From NCBI GenBank assembly GCA_903642215.1, contig CAHJWG010000004.1, positions 124,001 to 188,000 of the forward strand: a stretch of DNA of 64,000 nucleotides, given 5' to 3'. This stretch comes from Sphingobacteriaceae bacterium (GTDB taxonomy: Bacteria; Bacteroidota; Bacteroidia; Sphingobacteriales; Sphingobacteriaceae). The translations under genes were made by a program, and so were the position numbers. Shown one piece after another: positions 33,290 through 43,200 of the stretch. Every line of letters begins with the position of its first letter. Positions within the stretch are counted from its first letter, which is position 1. Under the pieces are notes generated by a model. That model saw only the letters and a program-made list of their open reading frames with translations. It was not told where the DNA came from and did not search any database.

Positions 33290-34834
33290 ATGAAAACACA
33301 AAAAAAGGTTGCTCTTGCAGGAAGTAACCGGGTTGCTCCTGCAAAAACGGCATTGAAAAAAGTTGACCCGGAAACGTTTATAGAAGTGACTGTCCGTATC
33401 CGTAGAAAAAAATCAATAGACGAAGCATTAGCTGCCGGGCAACAAATTAGCCGGGAAGATTATGAAAAAGAATTTGGTGCTGCCATACAGGATGCGGATT
33501 TGGTAGAAGCTTATGCACACAATCATCACTTAACAACTGTTGCCGTGCATTTAGCAAGGCGAAGTGTAATTTTGAAAGGTAAAATAAGTGATTTTGAAGA
33601 AGCATTTACGGTAAAATTACACGATACTGAAAATAACGAAGGTTTACAATTTAGGATAAGAACCGGTGATATTTGCATCCCCGAAGGTTTAAAAGATATC
33701 ATTACCGGTATTTTTGGTTTTGACGAACGCCCGGCTGCGCGGCCGATGTTCCAAATTTACAAACCGGCCCAAGGCATTATCAATCATGCGGCTACCACGC
33801 AATCTTACACGGCAGATCAGCTGGCAAAAATTTATGGTTTCCCAACGGGTGTTACCGGGAAAGGACAAAGTATTGCCATAATCGAGTTGGGCGGCGGCTA
33901 TAAAACCGCAGATATCACCAACTATTTTAAAAAACTGGGCATTAAAAAACCAACGGTAAAAGCAGTATCGGTTGATGGCGGTAAAAATGCACCGACTACG
34001 CCGGACGGTGCCGATGGAGAAGTTTTGCTGGATATTGAAGTAGCTGGTGCCGTTGCGCCGGAAGCAAAAATTGTGGTTTATTTCGCACCAAATACCGATC
34101 AGGGTTTTCTGGATGCGATTACGCAAGCCGTTCATGATACAACGAATAAACCGTCTGTAATTTCCATTAGCTGGGGTGCTGCGGAAGTGAATTGGACACA
34201 GCAGGCGATGACCAATTTTAACGAAACTTTTAAAGCTGCGGCATTGCTGGGCGTAACTATTTGCGTTGCTTCCGGCGATAACGGTTCCAGCGATGGCGTA
34301 ACAGATGGTAAAGTGCATGTAGATTTCCCATCGTCCAGTCCGTACGCTTTAGCTTGTGGCGGCACTAAATTAGTAACCGACAGCAGCAATAAAATTACTT
34401 CCGAAACTGTTTGGCATGCATCGGCCAATTCTGCAACGGGCGGTGGTGTAAGCGAATTTTTTCCGTTGCCGGATTATCAAAATAATACAAATGTGCCTGC
34501 TTCCTTAAATAACAGTTTTAAAGGCAGGGGAGTGCCGGATGTTGCCGGAAATGCTGATCCAAGTTCGGGTTACCAGGTTTTGGTTGACGGCCAGCAATTT
34601 GTTATCGGCGGCACAAGTGCAGTTGCACCTTTAATGGCCGGGTTGATTGCTTTGATTAACCAGCAGAAAGGAAAGCCGGCAGGTTTTATTAATCCAACCT
34701 TATATTCTACACCAAACTTGTGCCGGGATATTACCAGTGGTGATAACAAAACCACTGCAACTAAAACCGGGTATGCGGCCGGCACAGGCTGGGATCCTTG
34801 CACGGGTTGGGGCATTTTATCCAAGCTACCCTGA
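33290..34834 (+). CDS. Sedolisin (S53) family serine-carboxyl peptidase, kumamolisin-like
   Basis: A 514-residue acid peptidase with an N-terminal pro-kumamolisin activation domain (about 25-160, EVTVRIRRKK ... AVHLARRSVILKGKISDFEEAF) and an S53 catalytic domain. The Glu and Asp of the triad lie in DGEVLLDIEVAGAVAPEAK, the oxyanion Asp region in CVASGDNGSSDG, and the Ser in IGGTSAVAPLMAGLIALIN. The end YAAGTGWDPCTGWG belongs to the Ca-binding part. No signal peptide is visible at the N-terminus, unlike many secreted relatives. The start ATG 33290 is the only good one. It is monocistronic. Confidence 0.92.
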   Translation: MKTQKKVALAGSNRVAPAKTALKKVDPETFIEVTVRIRRKKSIDEALAAGQQISREDYEKEFGAAIQDADLVEAYAHNHHLTTVAVHLARRSVILKGKISDFEEAFTVKLHDTENNEGLQFRIRTGDICIPEGLKDIITGIFGFDERPAARPMFQIYKPAQGIINHAATTQSYTADQLAKIYGFPTGVTGKGQSIAIIELGGGYKTADITNYFKKLGIKKPTVKAVSVDGGKNAPTTPDGADGEVLLDIEVAGAVAPEAKIVVYFAPNTDQGFLDAITQAVHDTTNKPSVISISWGAAEVNWTQQAMTNFNETFKAAALLGVTICVASGDNGSSDGVTDGKVHVDFPSSSPYALACGGTKLVTDSSNKITSETVWHASANSATGGGVSEFFPLPDYQNNTNVPASLNNSFKGRGVPDVAGNADPSSGYQVLVDGQQFVIGGTSAVAPLMAGLIALINQQKGKPAGFINPTLYSTPNLCRDITSGDNKTTATKTGYAAGTGWDPCTGWGILSKLP

Positions 34835-34841
34835 TTTTTTA

Positions 34842-34859
34842 GGTGATAAAAGAAGCATC
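34842..34859 (+). repeat. Dispersed motif copy after the sedolisin gene
   Basis: GGTGATAAAAGAAGCATC, full consensus, 7 bases past the stop and directly before the REP-like repeat. Confidence 0.75.
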
Positions 34860-34869
34860 TTTGTTTTTG

Positions 34870-34960
34870 TTGTCATCTCGACCGAAGGGAGAGATCTTCT
34901 TTAAAACAATACAAGTTTAATTGCTTTGATGAAGATTTCTCCCTTTAGTTGGAATGATAA
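34870..34960. repeat. REP-like palindromic repeat, family A copy 2
   Basis: The arm 34870-34902 (TTGTCATCTCGACC...) is inverted at 34931-34960. The centre contains TACAAGTT as in copy 1 at 4215-4311. It overlaps the 3' end of the decayed SGNH-like frame, whose stop codon is at 34945-34947. Confidence 0.6.
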
Positions 34961-35462
34961 TTTTTTACGACTCTTTTTAAATCCTGAATCAAAATTCCCG
35001 TCCGCCAATCCAAGCCTTTTTTGGTTAAATGATAAGGCGTGTCAAAGATTAAACTATCTGGTATAGTATATTCCTGTGGGGAAGAAATCAGCAGGAAATG
35101 GTTATCTTTCAATTGTTGTTCAACCTGTTTAATCGCAGCAACAGAATTTTTGTAAGATGAATACTGATAACCCGGAAAAGTAATATACAATCTTGCTTTT
35201 TTACTTGTAATTGTATTCTTAAATTGGGTTATTGCTTTTAAAGCATCTGTGTTAAAATGTTCTGTAATTGCAGTATAAGGTTTAGGGTTTTCCCAGGCAC
35301 AAAAGCTTTGTAAAAATAGCAGCTGCTAAGTAAAAGCAGTAACCATCTTTTGTTGTACGGAAATACAAAATACAGTGTCGTTACAATGATGAAAAAAAAT
35401 AAAAAAGGGAACGAATTAAAAAGTATTTTTTTAACTTTTAAAACTAACAATTGTATAACCAA
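34945..35462 (-). pseudogene. Collapsed MBOAT acyltransferase / SGNH-like partner remnant
   Basis: Two reading frames are joined. Upstream (35462 to about 35300) ILFNSFPFLFFFIIVTTLYF and RWLLLLLSSCYFYKAFVP match the first helices of MBOAT O-acyltransferases. At the position of the usual start Met is ATA (35424-35426). At about 35300 this changes frame into an SGNH-like C-terminal part: KPYTAITEHFNTDALKAI, ARLYITFPGYQYSSYK and the terminal FDTPYHLTKKGLDWRT, with the D-x-x-x-H motif. The rest of both proteins is missing, so an internal deletion of perhaps 2 kb is inferred. The surroundings are glycan-related genes. Confidence 0.65.
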
Positions 35463-36177
35463 CTAATTCTTTTAAATAACCGTTCCAGCCGTGTAATGCA
35501 TCTGTAGAAGGGATAAAATCATCGAATGAAACTGTTGTAATGCCTCCGCTAAAATCGCAAGGATACGGAACTACGTGCAGGTTTGCTTTTTTACAAATAA
35601 GCAAAGCCCGGCGCATGTGAAAAGCAGAAGTTACCAGCAGGTAAGGCGGCTGTAAATGTTTTGTTTCCAAGATTTTTTTAGAAAAGCTTATATTTTCAAT
35701 TGTATTACGGGATTGCTTTTCAAATAACAAAGTGCTATCCGGAAAATTAAAAATTTTTAGTTCTGATTGTAACCAGTTTGTTTCTGTAAATCCGTCGGGA
35801 TCCAAACTTGCGTTACCACCGGTAAATAAAAGATGTGCTGCTTTTCCGGTTTCCTTTAATTTGATGGCTTGGATATAACGATCAGCGGCACCGTTAAAGT
35901 AACCGTTTTTTGCAGCATCTTCTGATACATATCCGCCTAAAATTACAGCACAACTATAACGCATGTTTGTTGTAGGAATACGGGGAAAATCCCAAAAGGT
36001 AACAAATTGCTTAAATAAATAATTGTTAGAAAAAATAAGTAGTAAAATAAAAGCTGTTATAGATGTATAACGTTTGTGTCTTTTGTTTTTAATTAAAAAA
36101 GTAATTAAAAGTAAAGCAAAGATCCATGATAACGGATACAAAAAGTAAATTAATAATTTAGACAAGATAAAAAACAT
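35431..36177 (-). CDS. YdcF-like DUF218 membrane protein
   Basis: A 248-residue protein with two N-terminal transmembrane segments (about 5-27 and 38-55) and a DUF218 domain: SCAVILGGYVSEDAA, ADRYIQAIKL, LLFTGGNASLDPDGFTE, RNTIENISFSKKIL and LLVTSAFHMRRALLICKKA. Members such as SanA and ElyC act in envelope or peptidoglycan precursor metabolism; the exact activity is not defined. Its 3' end overlaps the start region of the MBOAT remnant. It is AT-rich like the rest of the glycan cluster. ATG 36177 starts MFFILSKLLIYFLYP. Confidence 0.87.
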   Translation of the reverse strand: MFFILSKLLIYFLYPLSWIFALLLITFLIKNKRHKRYTSITAFILLLIFSNNYLFKQFVTFWDFPRIPTTNMRYSCAVILGGYVSEDAAKNGYFNGAADRYIQAIKLKETGKAAHLLFTGGNASLDPDGFTETNWLQSELKIFNFPDSTLLFEKQSRNTIENISFSKKILETKHLQPPYLLVTSAFHMRRALLICKKANLHVVPYPCDFSGGITTVSFDDFIPSTDALHGWNGYLKELVGYTIVSFKS

Positions 36178-36238
36178 ACAATTGTATTACGGCTTTTTAG
36201 ATTTAAAGTTAAAGTATGTTTGTAGGTATTAATAATTA

Positions 36239-36256
36239 GTTGATAAAAGAAGTATC
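36239..36256 (+). repeat. Dispersed motif copy between the glycan genes
   Basis: GTTGATAAAAGAAGTATC, full consensus, in the 86-base spacer 36178-36263. Confidence 0.75.
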
Positions 36257-36263
36257 AATACAA

Positions 36264-37511
36264 TTATAGGTCTTTTTTAATTTTAATAGAAACTACATTG
36301 GTTAAAACGTAAGAAAAAAAGATCATCCAGAATGGCATAGTAACATAAAACATCCTTCTGAATGCGCTTACTAAAGTGCTTCCTGCCAAATAGATCAATA
36401 TAAAAAATAGTAATAAAATTAATGCTTCGGGTAATTTTTTATAGTAAAAAATACCAATACACAAGGTTATAAACATAAAAACAACTACAAACATGTTCGG
36501 TATTATGGTGTAATATGTTTTTACATCCTGCTCCATGCTTGTAAAAGGATAGGAGAAAAATAAACGCCCAAGATTAGCTACAATATTTAAAAGATATTTT
36601 TCTGGATACTTTTTAATATTGGCGATCGCTTTTGTTTTGTAAGCGGCATCTCTATCCAAAGGTGTTAGTTTTAAAACACTATCTGCAAATACTTTGTAAT
36701 TGGGATTAGCCAGCATTTGCGGATTGTCTTTCCAATCGCCCCAATCGTTTTGATACGGTGCGCTCATGGTAAATAACGACCAGCCACCACTGTTTGTCCA
36801 GTAAAAAACTTTGTTGGTAACGCTATAAGTATAGGCTAAATAAGGCAGGCATAAAAGAAATCCAAATAGAAATATAGTACTAAACTTTTTTGCAATTAAA
36901 CTAAATTTAGTCCGTAAAAACAGTAGTAACGAAATAAAGATCATCGAAATAATTACGTAGCCAAAAACGATTTTTACCATTGTTAAGAATGCAATTAAGA
37001 AACCGCAAAATAATACATACTTCCACGAAAAAAATTTCTGGTTTCCAATCTTCAAAAATAAATAGCTAATTGCACTTATTAAAAACCAGGTTGTGCATTC
37101 TGTTAAAATTAACGGGAGTTTTTCGAAAACCGGGAAGTACAAGCCCAATATTATGGTGTATATTAAAGCTTTTTTTTGGGAAGCATACAAGCAAATGGTA
37201 TTGTAAACCAGTACAAGTGAAAAGTAAAGCAGGAAGCCATTCAGTAATCTTAAAACCATTAAAGGAAGTTTTAAAAATAGAAAAGGTGCGATCAATGATG
37301 GGTAGCCGGGCCCGTTCCATAAATCTATATTTGGTGCAGGCGGAGAATAAAAACCATTTAAAAGATTGTTCGCAAACCGTACATATCTTGCTTCATCATC
37401 TACAAAATTGTGCGGTGCACCAACCACACATATAACAATATAAAGCAGCAGGAAGGATGCAAGTTTTAAATATATATTTAACTTTGAATACGATTGTAAG
37501 AGTTTTTTCAT
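36264..37511 (-). CDS. GT-C fold membrane glycosyltransferase-like protein (ArnT/GT39-like)
   Basis: A 415-residue polytopic membrane protein with about ten hydrophobic segments. The first periplasmic loop has VDDEARYVRFANNLLNGFYSPP, an acidic motif like the D-E/D-x-x-Y of lipid-linked sugar-dependent transferases (ArnT, PMT). It would transfer a sugar from a polyprenyl phosphate to a lipid or glycan acceptor; acceptor and sugar are unknown. The GT2 gene 6 bases upstream on the same strand probably supplies the polyprenyl-phosphate sugar, so the two form an operon. AT-rich. Confidence 0.8.
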   Translation of the reverse strand: MKKLLQSYSKLNIYLKLASFLLLYIVICVVGAPHNFVDDEARYVRFANNLLNGFYSPPAPNIDLWNGPGYPSLIAPFLFLKLPLMVLRLLNGFLLYFSLVLVYNTICLYASQKKALIYTIILGLYFPVFEKLPLILTECTTWFLISAISYLFLKIGNQKFFSWKYVLFCGFLIAFLTMVKIVFGYVIISMIFISLLLFLRTKFSLIAKKFSTIFLFGFLLCLPYLAYTYSVTNKVFYWTNSGGWSLFTMSAPYQNDWGDWKDNPQMLANPNYKVFADSVLKLTPLDRDAAYKTKAIANIKKYPEKYLLNIVANLGRLFFSYPFTSMEQDVKTYYTIIPNMFVVVFMFITLCIGIFYYKKLPEALILLLFFILIYLAGSTLVSAFRRMFYVTMPFWMIFFSYVLTNVVSIKIKKDL

Positions 37512-37517
37512 ATCTGA

Positions 37518-38237
37518 TTATAAGTTAAGCAATCCATATTTTGTAATAGCATAAATGGCACGGAAACCATCTTTCCAGCCAATTTTTTTTCCTTCCAAGT
37601 AAGTACGCCCATAGTAAGATATGCCCACTTCATAAATCCTGACTTCTGCAATACGTGCAATTTTTGCCGTAACTTCCGGCTCAAATCCAAATCGTTTTTC
37701 CTTTAAATTTATTTTCTGAACAAGATCGGTTTTAAATAACTTGTAACAAGTTTCCATATCTGTTAAATTGAGATTGCTGCACATGTTAGAAAGAAATGTA
37801 AGCAAACGATTGCCGATGGTGTGCCAGAAAAACAAAACACGATGCGGATTACTGCCCATAAAACGCGAACCATAAACCACATCTGCAAAACCTTTTACAA
37901 CAGGTTTAAGCATATTGTTGTACTCATCCGGGTCATACTCCAAATCAGCATCCTGGATAATCAAATATTCGCCGGTTGCTTTGGCAATTCCGGTATGCAA
38001 GGCAGCTCCTTTTCCCCGGTTAATTTCATGCTTAAAATAGGTAATCTGCAACTCGGGATTGTTGGAAATATAATTTAATAAAGCTGCTTCGGTTGCATCT
38101 GTAGAACAATCATTTATAATAATAATTTCTTTGCTGATGTTATTAATCAGTTCTACATTTTTTAACTTGTTTAAAATAAGATGTATTGTTTTGGCTTCAT
38201 TATAAGCCGGTATTACGATAGATAATTTTGTAATCAT
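37518..38237 (-). CDS. GT2 glycosyltransferase, polyprenyl-phosphate sugar synthase type
   Basis: A 239-residue GT-A fold enzyme of the DPM1-like subgroup without membrane anchors. It starts [20 protein letters not shown], then [49 protein letters not shown] (with DAD and the acceptor-side DLEYDP), and [19 protein letters not shown] typical of the subgroup. It should transfer a sugar nucleotide's sugar to undecaprenyl phosphate. Its product would be used by the GT-C protein encoded immediately downstream (6 bases). Confidence 0.9.
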   Translation of the reverse strand: MITKLSIVIPAYNEAKTIHLILNKLKNVELINNISKEIIIINDCSTDATEAALLNYISNNPELQITYFKHEINRGKGAALHTGIAKATGEYLIIQDADLEYDPDEYNNMLKPVVKGFADVVYGSRFMGSNPHRVLFFWHTIGNRLLTFLSNMCSNLNLTDMETCYKLFKTDLVQKINLKEKRFGFEPEVTAKIARIAEVRIYEVGISYYGRTYLEGKKIGWKDGFRAIYAITKYGLLNL

Positions 38238-38623
38238 AATTCAAATTTTACCCGATAACATCAAATTTAGTTTCAATATTAAAAATTATCCGTGTTGTTT
38301 TTGTTCAACCGGTATCCTTAATATTGTAGTAAATGCAGAACTTGTTTAAGTTTATAATCATCCGAAAATACATTTTTAAGGTTAAATAGTTATCACATAT
38401 GCTAATTTAAAATGGCACGGTTTCTATATAATTGCTTATGATGTAAAATTTAATTTTCTGCCTGGTTTATTATATCAATTTTCAATATGTAACTGCAATA
38501 ACAAATTAGTAGAAAACGGCAAGGCTTACACAATTTTTACCTGTAAAAACAGTATTAAATATAGCTGCCTGATGTATGCTGAAACAGTATAAAACGGATT
38601 AAGAATTAACTAAAAAATTAATA
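38238..38623. other. AT-rich divergent intergenic region
   Basis: 386 bases with no ORF or structured RNA recognised. It must carry promoters for the GT2-GT-C unit and for the lipoprotein-SCO operon. It contains one AC-class motif copy, CCTGTAAAAACAGTATT (38540-38556), about 70 bases before the operon start. Confidence 0.4.
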
Positions 38624-39067
38624 ATGAATAAAAATATATTACCGGCAGCAGGTTTACTACTGCTTTTGGCTAGTTGTAAAGATCCCAAAAAAGAAGAAAA
38701 AGCATTGGAAAGCCAGGTGATGGATTTGCATGAACAGGTGATGGGCAACGGCGAAAAGGCCATGCAAAATCAGCTAAAACTGGATACTCTGATCCTCAAA
38801 AAAGATAGTATAAAAAGGGTGTTTCCGGCAATCGATACTTCGGCAGAAAATAAAAAAATACGTTTATTAAGCAACCAGATTACTAAAACGGACGACCGGA
38901 TGAGCGACTGGATGCATAATTATAACCCTGAATTTAACGGTAAACCACACGAAAAGGTGATGCAATACCTGGAGCAGCAAAAAAAGCAAGTTAGCGAAAT
39001 CAATGCACAGTATAATGATGTTATCAAGGCATCAAACCAGTATTTGTTAAAGTTTAAAAAGAAATGA
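38624..39067 (+). CDS. Coiled-coil lipoprotein, first gene of a SCO-cytochrome operon
   Basis: A 147-residue protein starting MNKNILPAAGLLLLLASCKD, with a lipobox ending at Cys18. The mature part is highly charged and helical with heptad-like runs, such as EEKALESQVMDLHEQVMG and VMQYLEQQKKQVSEINAQYND. Such proteins are often labelled 'viral A-type inclusion protein' in Bacteroidota, a name without functional meaning. Its stop overlaps the next start in an ATGA arrangement, so it is translationally coupled to the SCO gene, which suggests a role with it. Confidence 0.8.
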   Translation: MNKNILPAAGLLLLLASCKDPKKEEKALESQVMDLHEQVMGNGEKAMQNQLKLDTLILKKDSIKRVFPAIDTSAENKKIRLLSNQITKTDDRMSDWMHNYNPEFNGKPHEKVMQYLEQQKKQVSEINAQYNDVIKASNQYLLKFKKK

Positions 39068-39714
39068 AAAAATTAATCTGGCCGGTTATGGCCCTGTTTG
39101 CGCTTTACGCTTGCAGCAATAAAAATAAAGAAACCAAACTGCCTATTTATGGCCAGCGGCAGCCAATTACTAAAATAGTTGACGGTAAGCAGGTTACGGA
39201 TACTGTTTACGCTACTATTCCGCCGTTTAGTTTTGTAGATCAGAACCGGGAAACCATCACTGATAAAAATTTGGACGGCAAAATCTATGTGGCTGATTTC
39301 TTTTTCACGTCCTGCCCGTCTATTTGCCCGACGATGCAACGCAATATGCTTACGGTTTTTAAGGCTTATGAAGGAAAAAATAATTTTAAACTGGTTTCTT
39401 TTACGATAGATCCGCGGCACGATACCATCCCGGTTTTGAAAACTTATGCGGAGAAGCTGGGGGCAAAAGCTAATCAGTGGTATTTTTTGCTGGGGAAAAA
39501 GGAAGAAGTTTATCAGCTGGCGGAAAAAAATTATCTGGTTTCTGTTTCGCAGGATAACCGCGCACCCGGCGGTTATGTACATCAGGGCTGGCTGGTTTTG
39601 GTGGATAAAAAAGGCAGGGTGCGTGGTGCTTATGACGGAACGGATAAAAAACAAGTGCAGCAACTGATTACCGATGTGCAGGTTTTGATGGATGAAGCAA
39701 ACGCCAAAGCATGA
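39064..39714 (+). CDS. SCO1/SenC family protein
   Basis: A 216-residue exported thioredoxin-fold protein used for copper delivery to the CuA site of cytochrome oxidase or for thiol redox. The lipoprotein signal ends ALYACSNK. The metal/redox motif is FFFTSCPSICPTM (C-x3-C) and the third ligand His lies in GGYVHQGWLVLVDKKG. FTIDPRHDTIPVLKTYAEKLGA is also diagnostic. ATG overlaps the upstream stop (ATGA), and its own stop overlaps the next gene in the same way. Confidence 0.93.
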   Translation: MKKLIWPVMALFALYACSNKNKETKLPIYGQRQPITKIVDGKQVTDTVYATIPPFSFVDQNRETITDKNLDGKIYVADFFFTSCPSICPTMQRNMLTVFKAYEGKNNFKLVSFTIDPRHDTIPVLKTYAEKLGAKANQWYFLLGKKEEVYQLAEKNYLVSVSQDNRAPGGYVHQGWLVLVDKKGRVRGAYDGTDKKQVQQLITDVQVLMDEANAKA

Positions 39715-40139
39715 AACGTTTTTGGGTTGGTTCGATACCTTTTACCTTTGTCCTTTCTACCTTGATATTTTCTTGCCAGAGCGAAGCCGAAATTGAATAT
39801 CAGCGTTATTTTATACAAGGCAGGAATATTTATCAAACGCAATGTAAAAACTGTCATTCTGAAAACGGAGAAGGTTTGGGCGAACTTTATCCACCGTTAA
39901 AAGAAGCTGATTATCTCCGGAAAAATAAAACGCAATTAGCTTGCACTATTCACAATGGACAGCAAGGATTAATTGTGGTAAACGGTAAATTTTACAACCA
40001 AAAAATGCCTTCGCAAACGCAGTTATCACCCATTGAAATTGCAGAAGTGATAACTTATGTAACCAATTCTTTTGGGAATAAACAAGGCATTTACCAAGTA
40101 GAAAAAGTAAATGTTGATTTGGGAAATTGTAAAGAGTAG
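39711..40139 (+). CDS. Class I c-type cytochrome lipoprotein
   Basis: A 142-residue protein with a signal ending LIFSCQSE (lipobox Cys). There is one haem-binding site, NIYQTQCKNCHSENGEG (CKNCH), with the axial Met candidate in NQKMPSQTQLSPIEIAEVITYV, the usual monohaem layout. It probably shuttles electrons in the periplasm. It is the last gene of the coupled lipoprotein-SCO-cytochrome operon and overlaps the SCO stop by ATGA. Confidence 0.92.
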   Translation: MKRFWVGSIPFTFVLSTLIFSCQSEAEIEYQRYFIQGRNIYQTQCKNCHSENGEGLGELYPPLKEADYLRKNKTQLACTIHNGQQGLIVVNGKFYNQKMPSQTQLSPIEIAEVITYVTNSFGNKQGIYQVEKVNVDLGNCKE

Positions 40140-40154
40140 ATATTTCATTTCATC

Positions 40155-40205
40155 AAAAAAAGGTTGATAAAAGAAGCATAACTATAATGCTTCTTTTATC
40201 AACCT
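40155..40205 (-). terminator. Perfect inverted motif pair acting as terminator
   Basis: AGGTTGATAAAAGAAGCAT (40161-40179) and its exact inverse (40187-40205) form a perfect 19-base stem with a 7-base loop. On the minus strand it is followed by TTTTTT (40160-40155), so it suits termination of the giant T9SS gene. Both arms are copies of the dispersed motif. Confidence 0.8.
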
Positions 40206-40239
40206 AAAATTAAAAACCACAAACCTCGTACCTCAAACC

Positions 40240-43200
40240 TTACTTAATCAGGTGGATAACGCCCTGCCGGTTTGGCGCGCCGCCGTTATAACTCATCCCT
40301 TTCCAGTCGTTCCCGTTGAGGTAAGTGGCAGATATTTCCCAGATGTAAACGCCTTGCGGTGCCGGCTGGCCGTTCATCAGGCCGTCCCAGCCTTCGGCAG
40401 GTTCACCTTTTCCGGTTAATTTGGTACTTTCCCAAACCACTTGTCCCCATTTATTAAATACGCGCATCCGGTAAGTTTTAATACCGGAACCCTTTGGTTT
40501 AAAGGTTACGATATCGTTAAACCGACTGGTTGGCATAAAGGCATTTGGTACAAAAAGCTGACCCGGAACCCCGGTAATTTGTACGGTATGGGTTATAGAA
40601 TCTGCGCAGCCCTGCAGGTTGTAAACAATCAGCTGCACTTTGTACAAACCGGTATCGCGGTAAGTATGTTGCGGGTTTTGTTTGCCGGAACTGATGCCGT
40701 CGCCGAAATTCCATTTCCACAAAATCGGGTTACGCGTGCTTTTATCCGCAAAAGAAAAACTGTAATACGGATAAGCAATCACGCTGTCCGGCTTTGGTGA
40801 GAACGCAGCTTGCGGCGGGAAATAAACACTGATATAGTTTTTCATCACCATCGTATCCGTGCAGCCCAAACTGTTTTTGGCAATTAAACTCACCGTAAAA
40901 GGAGTTGTGCCGGCGGAGAAAGTATGCGTAGGATTTACGGAGGTTGAAGTGCTGCCATCGCCAAAATCCCACAAATAAGTATTGTTACTGCCTGCCGTTA
41001 AATTTTTAAAGTTAACATTAAGCTGTTTGCAGCCGCTTTGCACATCGGAAGTGAAATTGGTTACCGGCTGCGGATAAACCGTGATGGATTGATAAGCAGA
41101 AGTATCCGAACAGCCGTTGGTTGCCCTTAATTTCACGTTAAAAATACCGTCTTTCAGGAAGGTATGGGTTACCACTTCCGGCGCGTTTAAGGTACTTATC
41201 GTGGTTCCGTCGCCGAAATCATAAGTGAAAAAAGTGGCGCCTTTGGTGTTGTTATAAAATTGTACGGTAAAAGGAGCACAGCCTGATTTCTGGTCGCCGT
41301 TAACGATTAACTGCGGTAAGATCGTGTTCGGCGTAGTTCGGATGGTGTATTGCGTTGTGCTGCTGCCGCACTCGTTTGTAGCCGTCATTTTTACAATATA
41401 ACTTTTGGTAACCGGCGTAATGTACGTGTGCGAAACCGTTTGCAAATCGGTAGTAACCAAAGTTTCCCCGTCACCAAAATCAAAAGTATATGTGTTGTTG
41501 GTTCCGGGAGAAGTATTGTTAAAGTTCACGGTAAACGGAGAGCAGCCAACCGTTTTATCCGGTGAGAAGATAGAAATCGGTTTCGGCCTAACCAGCACCG
41601 TGGAAACAAACGTACGGATGCCGCAGGTTGTTGCTGCACGCAAAGTAATGGTGTAAACGGTATCGCGGCCGTTGGCTTGCGGCTGATAAACAACTGCTTG
41701 CGGGTTTACCAAAGTTGAAGTGGTGCCGTTGCCGAAATTCCAGCTGTAAGTTGCTGCATTTTGCGGACTGGATGTGTTGGTAAACTTTACCGTCATCGGC
41801 CCGCAGCCTTTTGTTTGATCCTGGCTAAAGCCAGCTGTTACTTCTTTTATCGTGGTAAAAATGTGGGTAAAAGAAGCATCCGGACAACCGAATTTGCTGG
41901 TAACCACCAATTTTATTTCAACTTTTTTATCATCTTCCGTAATTGTGTAACCGGGGAGAGTAAAACCGCTGCCCACAAAAACGCCGTCTGCATACCAGGT
42001 GTAAGTATTGTTGCCCGGCGCATCGGTTGCCTTGATGTTTTGCGCATCCAGCACAAACGGGATACAACCCAAATCTTTATTATAGGAAAAAGTTGCATTT
42101 GGCAGCGGGTTTACCGTTACGGTTATCACATTACTTGCGCTTTGCTGCGGGCCGGTACATAAAACCGAAGTAACAATCCGGCGGAAAATAGTAGTTACCG
42201 TTAAGCTGTTTACCTGATAACTGGCTGTAGTTGCGCCGGTAATATTTGTCCAGGTGGCACCGTTATCGGTACTGCTTTGCCATTGGTAACTGTAATTGCC
42301 ATCCGCACCGGCCGGCGTGCTGCCGGTAAGCAGTTTTGGTGTGTTGTTGTAACAAACTTGCTGGTCGCTTGCCACAGTATTATTGGTGATAGGAGGTTGT
42401 ACGATGATGTAAACCGGCTGACTGATTTTGCTGCAAGGGCCGGAACTTACCATCCGCCTCACATAAATATTTTGTGTGCCGGTGAAGGAATAGTTCTGAT
42501 CGTTCTGTCCGCTTATGCTTGTCCAGTTGATGTTATCGGTACTAATTTCCCAGCTGTAAACAAAGCTTCCGGTTCCGCCGGTTGGTACATCGCCGGCAAC
42601 GGTAATCGTTTGGCCGTAACACACGGCAGGGCTGGCAAAACTGATGTTGTTAGTTAAATCGCGCAGATCATTAATTACTACTTCATCTGCAGAAGTTGCG
42701 CAGGCCCCGATGCTGGTAATCGTCCAGCGGAAAGTATATTTCTGGCCGGGCTGCAAACCGCTCACGGCCGTATTATATTGCGCAGCATCTGCAAAACCAA
42801 TACCGCTTTGGCCGGAAACCAAACTCCATCTCCCGGTAGAAGGAGCGGGGTTATTGCCGTTTAAAGTATAAGTTGAAGCACTGCAAATGTCTTCGTCTGC
42901 GCCGGCGTTTGCCTGTACCGGTTGCGGTAAAACTGTAACGGTTGCATCAACTGTCGGGCCTTCGCAGCCGCCTTCGCTGATGGGTGTAAGGTGATAAACA
43001 ATTGTTCCGGGAGTAGTGCGGTCTGAAGTTAAAATATCATCAATCCGCGTAGCAATAACTGGATACTGATTGTTAGCACCGAAAATTCCTTCTACACGAT
43101 CAAAAGTCCATTTTACCGTAACGCCCGGTGTGTTTGTGGTAAAAGTGATGCCGGTAGGCTGTCCGCTGCAAATTTCTTTACCGCTGTTTGTGATAATTAC

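Noticed and set aside
33689..34318. 209-residue ORF antisense to the sedolisin gene
   Set aside because: The plus-strand S53 peptidase has all catalytic motifs over this stretch; the antisense frame has no recognisable domain.
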